Below, piece after piece: positions 16,596-24,860 of a stretch of 57,713 nucleotides of DNA. How positions within the stretch are numbered: the first letter of the stretch is position 1; the number at the start of each line of letters is the position of its first letter. The notes below the pieces were generated by a model. The model saw only the letters and a program-made list of their open reading frames with translations, searched no databases and was not told where the DNA came from. The DNA is taken from assembly GCA_902781895.1 (NCBI GenBank), contig CACZLA010000010.1, forward strand, positions 1 through 57,713. Direction: 5' to 3'. Position numbers and translations under genes: made by a program. The DNA comes from an uncultured Lachnospiraceae bacterium. Its GTDB lineage: Bacteria > Bacillota > Clostridia > Lachnospirales > Lachnospiraceae.

Positions 16596-19343
16596 TTATT
16601 TTACAGGTCCATCCCATCCACCAAGTGGCAGATGGCAGTTCTTATACTTCTTTCCGGATCCGCAAGGACATGGATCGTTTCTTCCGATCTTCTTGTTCTT
16701 GTTAACCTTCGGTCCCTTTTTAACTGAATCATCTTTGTTTGTTCCGGTTTCTTTTGCAACCTGTTCACGAACAGCCTCTTCCTTCGGCTTTGGAATATAA
16801 TGAGTCATGTTAAATGCGACTCTCTCTCTGATAGCCGATATCATCTCGTTGAACATGTCAAAACCTGCAAGCTTGTATTCAACTACAGGATCTCTGTTTC
16901 CATATCCCTGGAGTCCGATACCCTGACGGAGCTGTTCCATGTCATCTATCTGCTCCATCCATCTCTCATCAACAGCCTGCATGATCATCTTACGCTCAAA
17001 CTCCTGAAGGAGCTCTTTGCTTTCATATACTGCATCACAGAAGGTCTCAAACTCATCAAGAGCTTCACTTTGAATTCTCTCTTTGAAGCCTTCTGCATCA
17101 CCCTTCTTCTTCTCTTCATCAGTAGGTTTCGGATTAAATCCTTCTTTCTTAGGAGGAACTGTTCCTTTAAGCTCCTCTGCAAGTGCAGCCATATCCCACT
17201 CATCCGGATCTATCTCAGTCGAAACAAACTTATCACAGAACTTTCCGACAGTTTCACTGATCATTTCACGAACACTGTCATGCATGTTCTCTCCGTCAAG
17301 AACCTTTCTTCTTTCCTCGTAAATAACCTCACGCTGTTCGTTATTTACCTGGTCGAACTCAAGCAGGTTCTTTCTTACTCCGTAATGGTTGGACTCTATT
17401 CTCTTCTGAGCTGTGGCAATACTCTTTGTAACCATCTTATTTTCGATGATTTCACCCGTCTCAGCATTACTGAGCTTTCTGAGCATTCCCATAGTTCTCT
17501 CAGCTCCGAAAAGTCTGAGAAGATCATCATCCAGGGAAAGATAGAACTTTGATTCTCCAGGATCTCCCTGACGTCCTGAACGTCCACGCAACTGATTATC
17601 TATACGTCTGGACTCATGTCTCTCAGTACCGATAACCTTAAGACCACCCAGCTCTTTTACTGTTACGGATTCTTCCTCTGATATCTTCTTTGCCTCACTA
17701 AGTGCTGCCTTTATCTCAGCATCTGAAGCATCCTCAAGTGCAAGTCCCTGATCAGCCAGTATCTTTTCAGCCATTTTCTCAGGGTTACCACCAAGAACGA
17801 TATCAGTACCACGACCTGCCATGTTTGTGGCAATGGTAACAGCTCCGACACGTCCTGCCTGAGCTACGATCTCAGCTTCCTTGTCATGGAACTTGGCATT
17901 GAGGACATTATGCTTAATGCCTCTTTTTGTGAGCATCTTACTAAGAACCTCGGAAGCCTCTATGTTTGCCGTACCAACAAGTACGGGCTGTTTTCTTTCA
18001 TGTGCCTCTGCCACAGCATTTACTATAGCTTTCAGCTTGTTCTCCTTGGAATCATAGAGGGAATCCTCCAGATCCTTTCTGATAACAGGCTTATTCGGAG
18101 GAATTACAACAACATCCATTCCGTATATCTCACGGAACTCAGTTTCCTCTGTCTGGGCTGTACCGGACATACCTGCCTTCTTTTCATATTTGTTAAAGAA
18201 GTTCTGGAATGTAATGGTTGCAAGAGTCTTGTTCTCACGATTTACCTTTACGTTTTCCTTTGCTTCGAGTGCCTGATGAAGACCATCACTGAATCTTCTT
18301 CCCGGCATAACACGGCCTGTAAACTCATCAACTATGAGAACCTCGTTATCCTTAACGATATAGTCCTTATCTCTGTGCATAAGCGCATGAGCTCTGACAG
18401 CCTGCAGCATACAGTGATATTCATCAATATGCTCAGGATCCGTAAGGTTGGTAATATCAAGATAATTCTCTATCTGCTTAACACCCTGCTCAGTGAATAC
18501 AATGAAGTTATCCTTCTCATTAACAAGGTAATCTCCATCCTCCTCAACCTGCTCGCCAAGAAGAGCCTGTGCCTTAGTTATCTCTGTGGAAGCAGTACCT
18601 CTCGTCATACGCTTCGCCAGATTGTCGCAGATCTTATATAACTCTGTAGGCTTTCCGCCACGTCCTGAAATAATAAGCGGAGTTCTTGCCTCATCAATAA
18701 GGATAGAGTCTATCTCATCGATGATAGCATAATGGAGACCACGCTGAACCAGCTGCTCCTTATATGTAACCATGTTATCTCTCAGATAATCAAATCCCAG
18801 CTCATTATTTGTTATATATGTGATATCTGAATTATATGCGGCCTGTCTCTCTTCTCTGGTAGAATCATGAAGTACGGCAGAAACCTTAAGTCCCAGGAAC
18901 TCATGAACTCTTCCCATCCACTCAGAGTCACGCAGTGCCAGATAATCATTAACCGTTACAATATGTACTCCCTTTCCGGCAAGTGCATTCAAATAAGCCG
19001 GCATAGTGGAAACAAGTGTTTTACCTTCACCTGTACGCATCTCGGCAAGTCTGCCCTGATGAAGTACAATACCACCGATAACCTGAACTCTGTACGGTCT
19101 CATACCCAGAACTCTCCAGGCAGCCTCTCTGACTACCGCAAATGCATCTACAAGTATATCGTCCAGAGTCTTACCGTCAGCAAGTGCAGCTTTAAACTCA
19201 TCAGTCTTAGCTCTGAGCATATCATCGGTAAAGCTCTCACTGTTGTATTTATCCTCAAGAGCCATTACCTCATCGACCAGGGAGTCAATCTTTTTCAGTT
19301 CACGGTCACTATAGGTACCAAATAATTTATCAACTAGTGACAT
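16596..19343 (-). CDS. secA: Preprotein translocase ATPase SecA
   Basis: SecA is the motor that pushes secretory proteins through SecYEG. The protein has 915 residues. Walker A MRTGEGKT lies at 102-109, with DEIDSILIDEARTPL in the first nucleotide-binding domain and the helicase motif RGRSGRQGDPG in the second. The C-terminal zinc-binding tail NDPCPCGSGKKYKNCH (about 890-905) is the SecB/ribosome-contact type, followed by only nine residues. It is slightly longer than the roughly 840-residue Bacillus form, owing to charged insertions around 770-800. GGAGGAATTACG precedes the ATG. Confidence 0.98.
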   Translation of the reverse strand: MSLVDKLFGTYSDRELKKIDSLVDEVMALEDKYNSESFTDDMLRAKTDEFKAALADGKTLDDILVDAFAVVREAAWRVLGMRPYRVQVIGGIVLHQGRLAEMRTGEGKTLVSTMPAYLNALAGKGVHIVTVNDYLALRDSEWMGRVHEFLGLKVSAVLHDSTREERQAAYNSDITYITNNELGFDYLRDNMVTYKEQLVQRGLHYAIIDEIDSILIDEARTPLIISGRGGKPTELYKICDNLAKRMTRGTASTEITKAQALLGEQVEEDGDYLVNEKDNFIVFTEQGVKQIENYLDITNLTDPEHIDEYHCMLQAVRAHALMHRDKDYIVKDNEVLIVDEFTGRVMPGRRFSDGLHQALEAKENVKVNRENKTLATITFQNFFNKYEKKAGMSGTAQTEETEFREIYGMDVVVIPPNKPVIRKDLEDSLYDSKENKLKAIVNAVAEAHERKQPVLVGTANIEASEVLSKMLTKRGIKHNVLNAKFHDKEAEIVAQAGRVGAVTIATNMAGRGTDIVLGGNPEKMAEKILADQGLALEDASDAEIKAALSEAKKISEEESVTVKELGGLKVIGTERHESRRIDNQLRGRSGRQGDPGESKFYLSLDDDLLRLFGAERTMGMLRKLSNAETGEIIENKMVTKSIATAQKRIESNHYGVRKNLLEFDQVNNEQREVIYEERRKVLDGENMHDSVREMISETVGKFCDKFVSTEIDPDEWDMAALAEELKGTVPPKKEGFNPKPTDEEKKKGDAEGFKERIQSEALDEFETFCDAVYESKELLQEFERKMIMQAVDERWMEQIDDMEQLRQGIGLQGYGNRDPVVEYKLAGFDMFNEMISAIRERVAFNMTHYIPKPKEEAVREQVAKETGTNKDDSVKKGPKVNKNKKIGRNDPCPCGSGKKYKNCHLPLGGWDGPVK

Positions 19344-19504
19344 CGTAATTCCTCCATTACTAGAAGTTTGTTTTTAATCCATTTATTTATGACTAAATGA
19401 AACTGTAGTCAAAAAACCATTTTACTACTATACCATTAAAGCCTTATTCTATCAAGTGTTTTTAGGATTTGTGTATTAAAATGGTTTTCAGGGATTTAAA
19501 GAAG

Positions 19505-19533
19505 AAAAAGCCGGATGGAATCATCCATCCGAC
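19505..19533 (-). terminator. Intrinsic terminator of the zinc-ribbon gene
   Basis: The minus strand reads CGGATGGA-TGAT-TCCATCCG followed by GCTTTTTCTTC, with an eight-base-pair stem and a four-base loop. It separates the hpf/zinc-ribbon unit from secA. Confidence 0.85.
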
Positions 19534-19556
19534 TCTCGTAATAATCATTTGATTTA

Positions 19557-20486
19557 TTAATAGGAAAATCTTCCCGGCATGGCAAACCATTTGCCATCAA
19601 CTTCATAAAGAACAAAGCTAAGATCACCGTCATACCATCTTTTGCTGTTCTTGGATCTGAACTGATATTCAACGTCTACATCATATGCATTAGTTATATC
19701 AACATCAGTACCCAGCTCTTCTTTCCATCTTTTCTTAAGCTTCCGAAGCTCACTTTTCGAAAGCTTATCTTTGTCCTCTATACTGACGCCTCTGAATTCA
19801 TAGTCATCATCAATAAGATCATCATACTCTTCTTCAAGAGCTTCCTCTATGGAATCATAATAGAAATCATCTAAATCACCATTTTGAATAGCATCATTCA
19901 GATCATTTTCCATGCTTGAAGGCATCATAGTTTTAAGTGTCTTTGAAGCACTGCCTGTAGCAACCGCATCAAAGAAGTCATCAACTGCTCCCTTATAGGT
20001 GCTTGCACCTCTTATATTCAGCAGAATGATCAGCAACACTACCAGCAATACTACCGCTGCCGGAATTATTATAAGAAGCGGTTTCGGAATTCTTGAAAAG
20101 AAGCTCTGTTTCTTCATATATACCGGTTGGTTCTGCATATTCATCTGAACGCCGCCATACTGTGCACCGTTCATCATAGATCCCTGCATCTGGTTTGCAT
20201 ATGGGTTGCCCTGCATCTGGTTTGCATATGGGTTGCCCTGCATCTGGTTATTTACATATGGACTACCCTGCATCTGGCCTCCATAGTACTGATTTCCCTG
20301 CATAGGTCCACCATAATAACCATATCCCTGCTGAGCCTGACTGTTTTGCATTCCCGGATTTGGTATAACAGCCGGTAGCATAAGTCCCGGACTCTGCTTG
20401 CTTATATCCGGCTGAGAACCTCCGCAATAAGGACAAAACGCCGACGAATCGTCTATCTGTCTACCGCAATTTAAACAAAACTTCAT
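19557..20486 (-). CDS. Zinc-ribbon single-pass membrane protein with MQGNPYANQ repeats
   Basis: This is a 309-residue protein. The N-terminal zinc ribbon has Cys4, Cys7, Cys18 and Cys21 (CLNC...CPYC). A Gln/Gly/Tyr/Asn-rich disordered segment (about 50-120) contains tandem repeats of about nine residues (QMQGNPYAN), mirrored by a 27-bp direct DNA repeat near 20194-20250. One transmembrane helix (about 136-157) leads to an acidic extracytoplasmic domain (160-309). The C-terminal part resembles the DUF4878/NTF2-like membrane-tail proteins common in Lachnospiraceae, though I cannot confirm this. The function is unknown. It lies between hpf and secA. Confidence 0.75.
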   Translation of the reverse strand: MKFCLNCGRQIDDSSAFCPYCGGSQPDISKQSPGLMLPAVIPNPGMQNSQAQQGYGYYGGPMQGNQYYGGQMQGSPYVNNQMQGNPYANQMQGNPYANQMQGSMMNGAQYGGVQMNMQNQPVYMKKQSFFSRIPKPLLIIIPAAVVLLVVLLIILLNIRGASTYKGAVDDFFDAVATGSASKTLKTMMPSSMENDLNDAIQNGDLDDFYYDSIEEALEEEYDDLIDDDYEFRGVSIEDKDKLSKSELRKLKKRWKEELGTDVDITNAYDVDVEYQFRSKNSKRWYDGDLSFVLYEVDGKWFAMPGRFSY

Positions 20487-20511
20487 TTATCCGCACCCTC
20501 TACATCAAATA

Positions 20512-21042
20512 TTAGAATTCAGGCTCAATAAGGCCATATGTGTTTCCTTTTCTCTTATAAACCACATTTACCTCATCTGTTTCAGCATTTCTGAATACAA
20601 AGAAGCTATGTCCGAGAAGCTCCATCTGTACACATGCATCCTCCGGATACATAGGCTTTACGGCAAATCTCTTGCTTCTGATGATCTGTATCTCATCAAA
20701 CTCCTCTGAATCCTCTTCCTCAAGGAATCTGTCCTGGAAGTATGCTGCATCCTGATTCTGATCTATAATCTTCTTTTTATATCTGACCACCTGTCTTTCA
20801 ATAATCTCTGCTACCATATCAATAGATACATACATATCATCACTTACCTGCTCAGCACGGATGATATGTCCCTTCATAGGGATAGTTACCTCTATCTTCT
20901 GTCTCTCCTTTTCTACAGATAAAGTAACCTGTGCATTGGTGTCCTCAGTAAAAAACTTCTCCAGTCTTCCAAGCTTATCATATATAGCCTGTTTTAACCC
21001 CTCAGTTACGTCGATATTTTTTCCACTAATCATATAATTCAT
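20512..21042 (-). CDS. hpf: Ribosome hibernation promoting factor, long form
   Basis: Long HPF binds the 30S subunit and drives formation of inactive 100S ribosome dimers in stationary phase. The 176-residue protein has the N-terminal S30AE domain (MNYMISGKNIDVTEG..., 1-100). After a linker, the C-terminal dimerisation domain (about 120-176) contains KRFAVKPMYPEDACVQMELLGH. An upstream in-frame ATG at 21135 exists, but the promoter -10 lies at 21098-21103, downstream of it. With GAAGGAGAAC in front, the true start is therefore 21042. It sits upstream of secA and prfB, the usual Firmicute order. Confidence 0.96.
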   Translation of the reverse strand: MNYMISGKNIDVTEGLKQAIYDKLGRLEKFFTEDTNAQVTLSVEKERQKIEVTIPMKGHIIRAEQVSDDMYVSIDMVAEIIERQVVRYKKKIIDQNQDAAYFQDRFLEEEDSEEFDEIQIIRSKRFAVKPMYPEDACVQMELLGHSFFVFRNAETDEVNVVYKRKGNTYGLIEPEF

Positions 21043-21069
21043 AGTTTTGTTCTCCTTCTCGCTAGTATT

Positions 21070-21126
21070 GTTTATCACAAAAGATAAACTCAAAAACAGT
21101 ATAACACATTGATAATTATCTTTCAA
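21070..21126 (-). promoter_or_regulatory. hpf promoter and leader hairpin
   Basis: TTGAAA (21121-21126), 17 bases, then TATACT (21098-21103) form a good sigma-A promoter on the minus strand. The leader carries a 7-bp hairpin (GTTTATC/GATAAAC, 21070-21089) directly upstream of the ribosome binding site region. Confidence 0.7.
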
Positions 21127-21463
21127 TCTGAGCATTTTAGTCTTTTAAAAAATCCATTTTTTTCAAAAGTTTGTTAAAAACTCCGAATTTTTATTGTTTT
21201 ATAACCCCATAATAATCAGATTATGTCCACTCATAAAATGTTGATAATGTTGATAACTTTGTTAATAACAATAAAATAGGGCTGTTACGGGCGTAGTTAT
21301 CAACAGGTCTACTTGTCTTCTTATGTTAATTATTGTCAACCGTAGCGTCAATCCTTTGTGCAACATGCACAAAAACCCCTAAATGACATATTTTTTCCAC
21401 TTTTGAGACTTTCACCACAAACCAATGGTTTCCCCGTTAGAGCGCATTCATGGCGCGAAACCC
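21127..21463. other. AT-rich intergenic region with three TTATCAACA 9-mers
   Basis: There is no gene here. Three copies of TTATCAACA occur, two in direct orientation on the minus strand (21239-21247 and 21248-21255 plus one base) and one on the plus strand (21297-21305). They create a 10-bp inverted repeat TGTTGATAAC/GTTATCAACA. A second palindrome, TTGTTA-A-TAACAA, lies between the arms. The 9-mer differs by one base from the DnaA box TTATCCACA, but no replication gene is nearby. Its function is unknown. Confidence 0.4.
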
Positions 21464-21495
21464 AAAAAATGGCCCCGGCACAATTGCCGAGGCCA
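21464..21495 (-). terminator. Strong terminator of the SH3-NlpC/P60 gene
   Basis: An 11-base-pair GC-rich stem (TGGCCTCGGCA/TGCCGGGGCCA) with a four-base loop is followed by TTTTTT on the minus strand. Confidence 0.93.
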
Positions 21496-21518
21496 CTGAA
21501 CATTACCTGATTATTTAA

Positions 21519-22985
21519 TTACTGTCCGAGAATTCTTACAGCCTTAACAGGAGTTCTGTAGTTGTAAGAAGAAATCTTTATACCATCTCTTGAGTTAGAA
21601 GCATGAACAACTGAACCACCACCGATGTAGATAGCTACGTGTCCGATACCACCACCATTGCTGTAGAAGAGAAGGTCTCCGGCCTGAAGATCTGAAAGAC
21701 TTACTTCTGTACCATATCCTGACTGTGCTGCTGCGTTATGAGGAAGTGAATATCCCCACTGTGCATATACACACATTGTAAATCCTGAACAGTCAACACC
21801 TGATGAAAGGCTTGATCCACCCCAGATGTAAGGAATAACACCAACATACTGACATGCATAGTTAGCAAGGTCGATACCTGTTGATCCTGCAGGTGCTGCT
21901 ATAGAAGGTGCCTCTGTAGGAGCTTCTGTTGCTGCCTCTGTTGCAGGTTCTGCTACTGGCTCAGCTGGCTGCTCTGCTGCCGGCTGTTCTGCCGCTGGCT
22001 GCTCTGCTGCCGGCTGTGCTGCTGGCTGCTCTGCTGCCGGCTGCTCTGCTACTGGCTGTGCTGCCGGCTGTGCCTGCTGATCTGCTGCCGGCTGTGCTGT
22101 CTGACCTGCTGTCTGCTGCTGTGCTACCTGAGCTGCCTGTGCTTCAGCTTCCTGCTGAGCAAGATACTCAAGCCATGCCTTATCAGCTTCTTCCTTAGCT
22201 ATTCTGTCAGCCTCTGCCTGCTCCTCAACTGAAACGGCTCTTGGATTCTCAAATGTTACTGTTACGTACTCACTCTTAACGAATCCTCTTATATCATCAT
22301 CAACTGAAACCTCAGTCCATTCACCACTTGTACTGTATACATAGTACTCTTCACCTTCAGGAACAAGGGTTACACAATCACTTGATTCATCTTTACCCTC
22401 TCTTACCTTAAGTGTTGCAGTATTGATAACGGCTCTTCTTGTGATTCCGTTCTCTTCACACCATACTCCTGCATCATCTCCGTATGCAAGATAATCATTT
22501 GAAATATATCCTACACAGGTACCGGACTCGATCTTTGTCCACTCAGGTCCGATCTCATCTACTAAGCAGACACCACCTCTATCAAGAACACCGATAACTT
22601 CAGAATCACCGTTTGCCTCTGTTCTGATGTTAACCTTGCTGTCTGCAGTTACTACTGCTCTGTCCTGGAACTGTGAATATACCTTTGTATCTGTAGGAGA
22701 AGCATCTGTTACTGTAGCTTCTGCAGCCTCTGCCTCTGTTGCAGCCTCTGCTGCGGCAGCTTCCTCTGCTGCGATTGTCTCCTTTGTTACAGCTCCTGCA
22801 GTAAGATCTGATATAGGATCTTCTGTTTCACCCTGTGCTAAATACTCACTAACCTTGTTTGAAATTCCCACATTCGATGAGTCATATGACTGTCCTGCTT
22901 CAACAGATTTTTGAATTCCAAATCCTGATGCGAACATTGCACTTGCAAGACAAACAGCAACGACTCTCTTATTTGGTTTATACAT
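21519..22985 (-). CDS. Secreted SH3-domain NlpC/P60 cell-wall hydrolase
   Basis: The 488-residue protein has a signal sequence (1-31) and an Ala/Glu/Thr-rich linker. Two bacterial SH3 domains follow (about 107-165, starting DRAVVTADSKVNIRTEA, and about 180-250), then an Ala/Gln/Pro low-complexity spacer (about 260-365). The C-terminal NlpC/P60 domain has Cys in DCSGFTMCVY and His in GIGHVAIYIGGG. It should cleave peptidoglycan stem peptides outside the cell. The promoter region carries two WalR-like boxes, which fits a main growth-phase autolysin. The Gln/Ala/Pro spacer is encoded by repetitive GCTGC-rich DNA around 21930-22140 and may vary in length between strains. Confidence 0.92.
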   Translation of the reverse strand: MYKPNKRVVAVCLASAMFASGFGIQKSVEAGQSYDSSNVGISNKVSEYLAQGETEDPISDLTAGAVTKETIAAEEAAAAEAATEAEAAEATVTDASPTDTKVYSQFQDRAVVTADSKVNIRTEANGDSEVIGVLDRGGVCLVDEIGPEWTKIESGTCVGYISNDYLAYGDDAGVWCEENGITRRAVINTATLKVREGKDESSDCVTLVPEGEEYYVYSTSGEWTEVSVDDDIRGFVKSEYVTVTFENPRAVSVEEQAEADRIAKEEADKAWLEYLAQQEAEAQAAQVAQQQTAGQTAQPAADQQAQPAAQPVAEQPAAEQPAAQPAAEQPAAEQPAAEQPAEPVAEPATEAATEAPTEAPSIAAPAGSTGIDLANYACQYVGVIPYIWGGSSLSSGVDCSGFTMCVYAQWGYSLPHNAAAQSGYGTEVSLSDLQAGDLLFYSNGGGIGHVAIYIGGGSVVHASNSRDGIKISSYNYRTPVKAVRILGQ

Positions 22986-23030
22986 TATGTAACCTCCTTA
23001 GGTTATACATGGCACAATATCTTGTGCTTT

Positions 23031-23078
23031 GTTACAAAATTTTTACATCCAACGATTAATTGTTACAAAACTGTTACG
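23031..23078 (-). promoter_or_regulatory. Two WalR-like boxes in the leader of the NlpC/P60 gene
   Basis: On the minus strand TGTAAA-AATTT-TGTAAC (23031-23047) matches the published WalR (YycF) consensus TGTWAH-N5-TGTWAH exactly. CGTAAC-AGTTT-TGTAAC (23062-23078) matches with one change. Their starts are 31 bp apart, about three helical turns. They lie just downstream of the predicted -10, a position that suggests repression or a second, downstream promoter. Confidence 0.6.
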
Positions 23079-23083
23079 CGACT

Positions 23084-23112
23084 ATAATACCACGAACCAG
23101 GCCTCTTGTCAA
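23084..23112 (-). promoter_or_regulatory. Promoter of the SH3-NlpC/P60 gene
   Basis: TTGACA (23107-23112), 17 bases, then TATTAT (23084-23089) on the minus strand: a consensus -35 with a good -10. Confidence 0.75.
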
Positions 23113-23158
23113 TACACAATCGCCTTGAAATAAAGGGATTTTTGTGGTAATTTGGTAC

Positions 23159-23375
23159 TATTCACAGCGTATGATATAAGATATCAATATGACTGCTTGC
23201 AGGCTTCTATTGATATCTTATATCATGCTTACTGCGAAGCAGTGGCTTTCTAATCATGAGGGATGTGTCTGCGAAGCAGACAGTAGAGTATCGCATATAC
23301 AGCTTGTTTATGCTTGCATAATAACAAGCTATATGCGAGTACGTACATCCCGAATGTTAGGAAGCGCTGTGAATA
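23159..23375. repeat. Multi-branched inverted-repeat element E1 (GCGAAGC hairpins)
   Basis: This 217-bp stretch between divergent genes is almost wholly self-complementary. The outer arms TATTCACAGCG (23159-23169) and CGCTGTGAATA (23365-23375) are perfect. Inside are a 19-bp perfect hairpin (23171-23189 with 23208-23226), ACTGC-GAA-GCAGT (23231-23243), and a 9-bp closing stem (23245-23253 with 23357-23365). Within that stem lie a 7-bp stem (23260-23266 with 23345-23351), GTCTGC-GAA-GCAGAC (23267-23281), and a 16-bp hairpin (23291-23308 with 23323-23338, two bases bulged). It could be a non-autonomous mobile repeat or a structured RNA leader for murT. Confidence 0.8.
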
Positions 23376-23422
23376 TATGCTCACGATTATCCTATATATA
23401 GATGATATACGGAGAAATGTCA

Positions 23423-24847
23423 ATGAAAAATCATAATCCAATCAAAATATTTTTATCGGTCTCGGCCTGTAAGCTTACAAGAACAGCATTAAGAGTTCTC
23501 CACAAAGGAGGAACAACTCTTCCGGGACGTTCTGCAATGCTATTTGATAAGAAGATTCTTGAAGTTGTTTCCAGAGGAATGAAGATAATAGTAGTTACCG
23601 GAACAAACGGTAAGACAACAACCTGCAGTATGCTTCGTAATTCCCTTCAGGAAGCAGGCATAGAACCCTTGTCAAATATTTCCGGAGCAAATCTGCTTAC
23701 CGGTATTACAGCCGAGTTTACTGCTCAGGCAACTCTCACAGGTAAACCCAAAAAGAAATATGCCATAGTCGAATGTGATGAAGGCGCTCTGAAAAAGGTG
23801 GTTCCCCTTATGAAACCCAGAGTTATAGTAGTAACTAACCTCTTCAGAGATCAGCTGGACCGTTACGGCGAGGTTATGCACACTCTTGAGGAAATCCGAA
23901 ACGGCGTTAAACTTGCTCCGAAGTCAAAGCTCTGCCTGAATGCGGACTGTTCACTTACGGCTTCTCTTGCAAACGATGTCAAAAATCCGGTTCATTATTA
24001 CGGAATCAGTACTTCATGTATTAATAATGAAGAAACTGCCGAAGCTGCCGATTCACTATCCGATGCAAAGTACTGCATCAAATGCGGTGCCGAATATGAA
24101 TATGACTTCCATACATATGCCCATCTGGGAGGCTTCAAATGCCCGAAATGCGGATACAAGAGAATGGATCCCGATACAGAGATCATTTCCATAGATAAGA
24201 TAGCAGCAAAGGGAAGCGATTTTACCACTGTATTTCACAATAAGAAAAAGAATACTTCAGAAACCGAGAAGATCCATCTTGGACTTCCGGCTCTCTACAA
24301 TATATATAACGGTCTTGCTGCTATGGCTGCTTATGAGGCTGCCGGCTGGAAGAGAAAGGCCATCACCTCTTCTCTTGCAAATGTAAGTTCAAGCTTCGGT
24401 CGAATGGAAACCTTCCTATATAATAATGTTGAAATCCAGATGATCCTTGTCAAGAATCCGGCAGGCTGCAACCAGTCGCTTACATATCTGTCATCTCTGG
24501 ATGAAGATTATGTTGCTGTATTCTGCCTGAATGATAAAACAGCAGACGGACATGATATATCATGGATATGGGACGCTGACCATGAAAAGGTAGCTCAGGA
24601 TCCTCACTGTAAATATATATATGTTTCAGGAACCAGAGCAACCGATATGCAGATACGACTGAAATATGCCGATGCTGACACTAGCAAGATAATGCTCGTA
24701 GAAGATCAGACACAGCTTTTAAATAAAATGACAAGCCATAAGCTCCCTGTCTTCATTCTTCCGAACTACACATCCATGCTCACCTTAAGAGCCGTTGTCA
24801 GTGAAGCTACCGGAAAAAAAGAATTCTGGAAAGACCAGAAGAACTGA
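23423..24847 (+). CDS. murT: Lipid II isoglutaminyl synthase, MurT ligase subunit
   Basis: MurT and GatD together amidate the D-glutamate of lipid II to D-isoglutamine. The 474-residue Mur-ligase-like protein has the ATP loop GTNGKTT (60-66) and a rubredoxin-like zinc ribbon (Cys218, Cys221, Cys240, Cys243), the MurT hallmark. The C-terminal MurT domain follows (about 330-474). I place the start at the ATG at 23423 (MKNHNPIKIF), eight bases after GGAG. Further in-frame ATGs at 23402 and 23417 have poorer spacing. It is followed after 13 bases by gatD. Confidence 0.95.
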   Translation: MKNHNPIKIFLSVSACKLTRTALRVLHKGGTTLPGRSAMLFDKKILEVVSRGMKIIVVTGTNGKTTTCSMLRNSLQEAGIEPLSNISGANLLTGITAEFTAQATLTGKPKKKYAIVECDEGALKKVVPLMKPRVIVVTNLFRDQLDRYGEVMHTLEEIRNGVKLAPKSKLCLNADCSLTASLANDVKNPVHYYGISTSCINNEETAEAADSLSDAKYCIKCGAEYEYDFHTYAHLGGFKCPKCGYKRMDPDTEIISIDKIAAKGSDFTTVFHNKKKNTSETEKIHLGLPALYNIYNGLAAMAAYEAAGWKRKAITSSLANVSSSFGRMETFLYNNVEIQMILVKNPAGCNQSLTYLSSLDEDYVAVFCLNDKTADGHDISWIWDADHEKVAQDPHCKYIYVSGTRATDMQIRLKYADADTSKIMLVEDQTQLLNKMTSHKLPVFILPNYTSMLTLRAVVSEATGKKEFWKDQKN

Positions 24848-24860
24848 TTGAGGAAATGCC

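Noticed and set aside
17886-18641. 251-codon plus-strand frame inside secA
   Set aside because: It is antisense to a perfectly conserved SecA region. Long antisense frames are common here because of codon bias.
21127-21463. Replication origin
   Set aside because: The 9-mers are not the canonical DnaA box, and dnaA, dnaN and other origin-linked genes are absent.
22986-23083. c-di-AMP (ydaO) riboswitch upstream of the NlpC/P60 gene
   Set aside because: This gene type often has one, but the leader is short and shows none of its conserved blocks. WalR-like boxes are present instead.
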